Made by a program: the position numbers and the translations under genes | Shown: one piece after another, positions 63,866 to 64,000 of the stretch | Layout: each line of letters starts with the position of its first letter | Numbering within the stretch: position 1 is the stretch's first letter | Notes under the pieces: model-generated | The model's database searches: none | Told to the model about the DNA's origin: nothing | The model's input: the letters and a program-made list of their open reading frames with translations, nothing else | DNA from: Clusia tigrina | Taxonomy: Eukaryota; Arthropoda; Insecta; Diptera; Clusiidae | Reading direction: 5' to 3' | Assembly: GCA_920105625.2 (NCBI GenBank) | Contig: OV050030.1 | Location: 321,584,368 to 321,648,367, forward strand | Length of the DNA: 64,000 bases

Positions 63866-64000
63866 TTACAAGGGAAAAATTAAGAGAGCTATGTCAGCTC
63901 TAAAACAAAAGTACTGGAACACTAAATACTTAAACTCGCTAATCCTTGCCACGCCTCTCACAGCAGAAGGCAGCGAATTCCAGATCCTGATGGCATTAAT
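63866..64000 (-). pseudogene. Non-LTR RT fragment (unit 11, partial)
   Basis: Only the C-terminal end is inside the window. Confidence 0.7.

Larger units (their letters stand above)
30412..64000. repeat. 3.14-kb tandem satellite array (10 full units and a partial)
   Basis: The same 3.14-kb sequence repeats head to tail. Successive starts are 30412, 33551, 36696, 39840, 42976, 46111, 49254, 52397, 55540, 58683 and 61820, giving periods of 3139, 3145, 3144, 3136, 3135, 3143 (four times) and 3137. Each unit is S1 (0.98 kb), a spacer of about 200 bp, and S2 (1.9 kb of minus-strand Ty3/gypsy RT and non-LTR pol), closed by a 40-bp joint. The array continues beyond the window. Units differ by scattered substitutions and small indels only. 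Confidence 0.97.
61820..64000. repeat. Satellite unit 11 (cut by window end)
   Basis: First 2181 bases of a unit; spacer 62804-63004. Private changes include GGTATCGATAG near 63027 and TTATTTTTTAATCCG near 63530. It returns to the LIMCK variant. Confidence 0.9.

Noticed and set aside
30412..64000. CRISPR, rDNA, 5S or histone cluster as explanation of the tandem array
   Set aside because: The period is 3.14 kb without short repeats and spacers; no rRNA or histone-like sequence was seen, and the content is RT fragments.

Overview
This window looks like heterochromatin of an insect, most likely a fly. It is AT-rich, has no intact gene, and is built almost entirely of broken transposable elements. 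The insect assignment rests on an env-bearing, errantivirus-like (insect endogenous retrovirus) element with a tRNA-Lys-type primer-binding site, jockey-clade retrotransposon parts with zinc-knuckle Gag, and a Tc1-like transposase remnant. I saw no rRNA, tRNA, CRISPR array or bacterial-type gene organisation. All protein remnants carry stops and frameshifts.

Layout. 1-2760: a Tc1/mariner transposase tail (+), a non-LTR RNase H remnant (-), and AT-rich filler. 2765-5845: a 5'-truncated Ty3/gypsy pol (RT end, RNase H, integrase) with a candidate 3' LTR. 5846-9774: an errantivirus-like provirus with two LTRs (5934-6297, 9409-9774), PBS, leader, a scrap of pol and a broken env; gag and nearly all of pol are missing, and a second env tail plus polypurine tract sits just before the left LTR. 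9513-20513 and 20514-31394: two tandem copies (A and B, spacing about 10.98 kb) of a composite block made of an LTR end, jockey pol (-), an opposite-strand non-LTR RNase H segment (+), jockey gag (-), Ty3/gypsy RT (-), another non-LTR pol (-), a 3.5-kb middle with an inverted repeat, a strong hairpin and an unidentified minus-strand reading frame, and a 0.98-kb segment called S1 here.

30412-64000: S1, a roughly 200-bp sequence found nowhere else in the window, and a 1.9-kb part of the block (S2: Ty3/gypsy RT plus non-LTR pol, both minus strand) form a 3.14-kb unit. It is repeated head to tail ten times plus a partial eleventh copy that runs off the window. Units fall into left and right subfamilies, with neighbours sharing private mutations, as expected from unequal exchange and gene conversion. 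The 3.14-kb and 10.98-kb units each keep bases the other has lost, so neither simply derives from the other copies seen here.

Nothing here works together as a pathway. The unusual points are the transposon-derived long satellite, the consistent minus orientation of its transposon fragments (a + transcript would be antisense to two retrotransposon families, as in piRNA source loci; inference only), and the unidentified reading frame next to a long inverted repeat.
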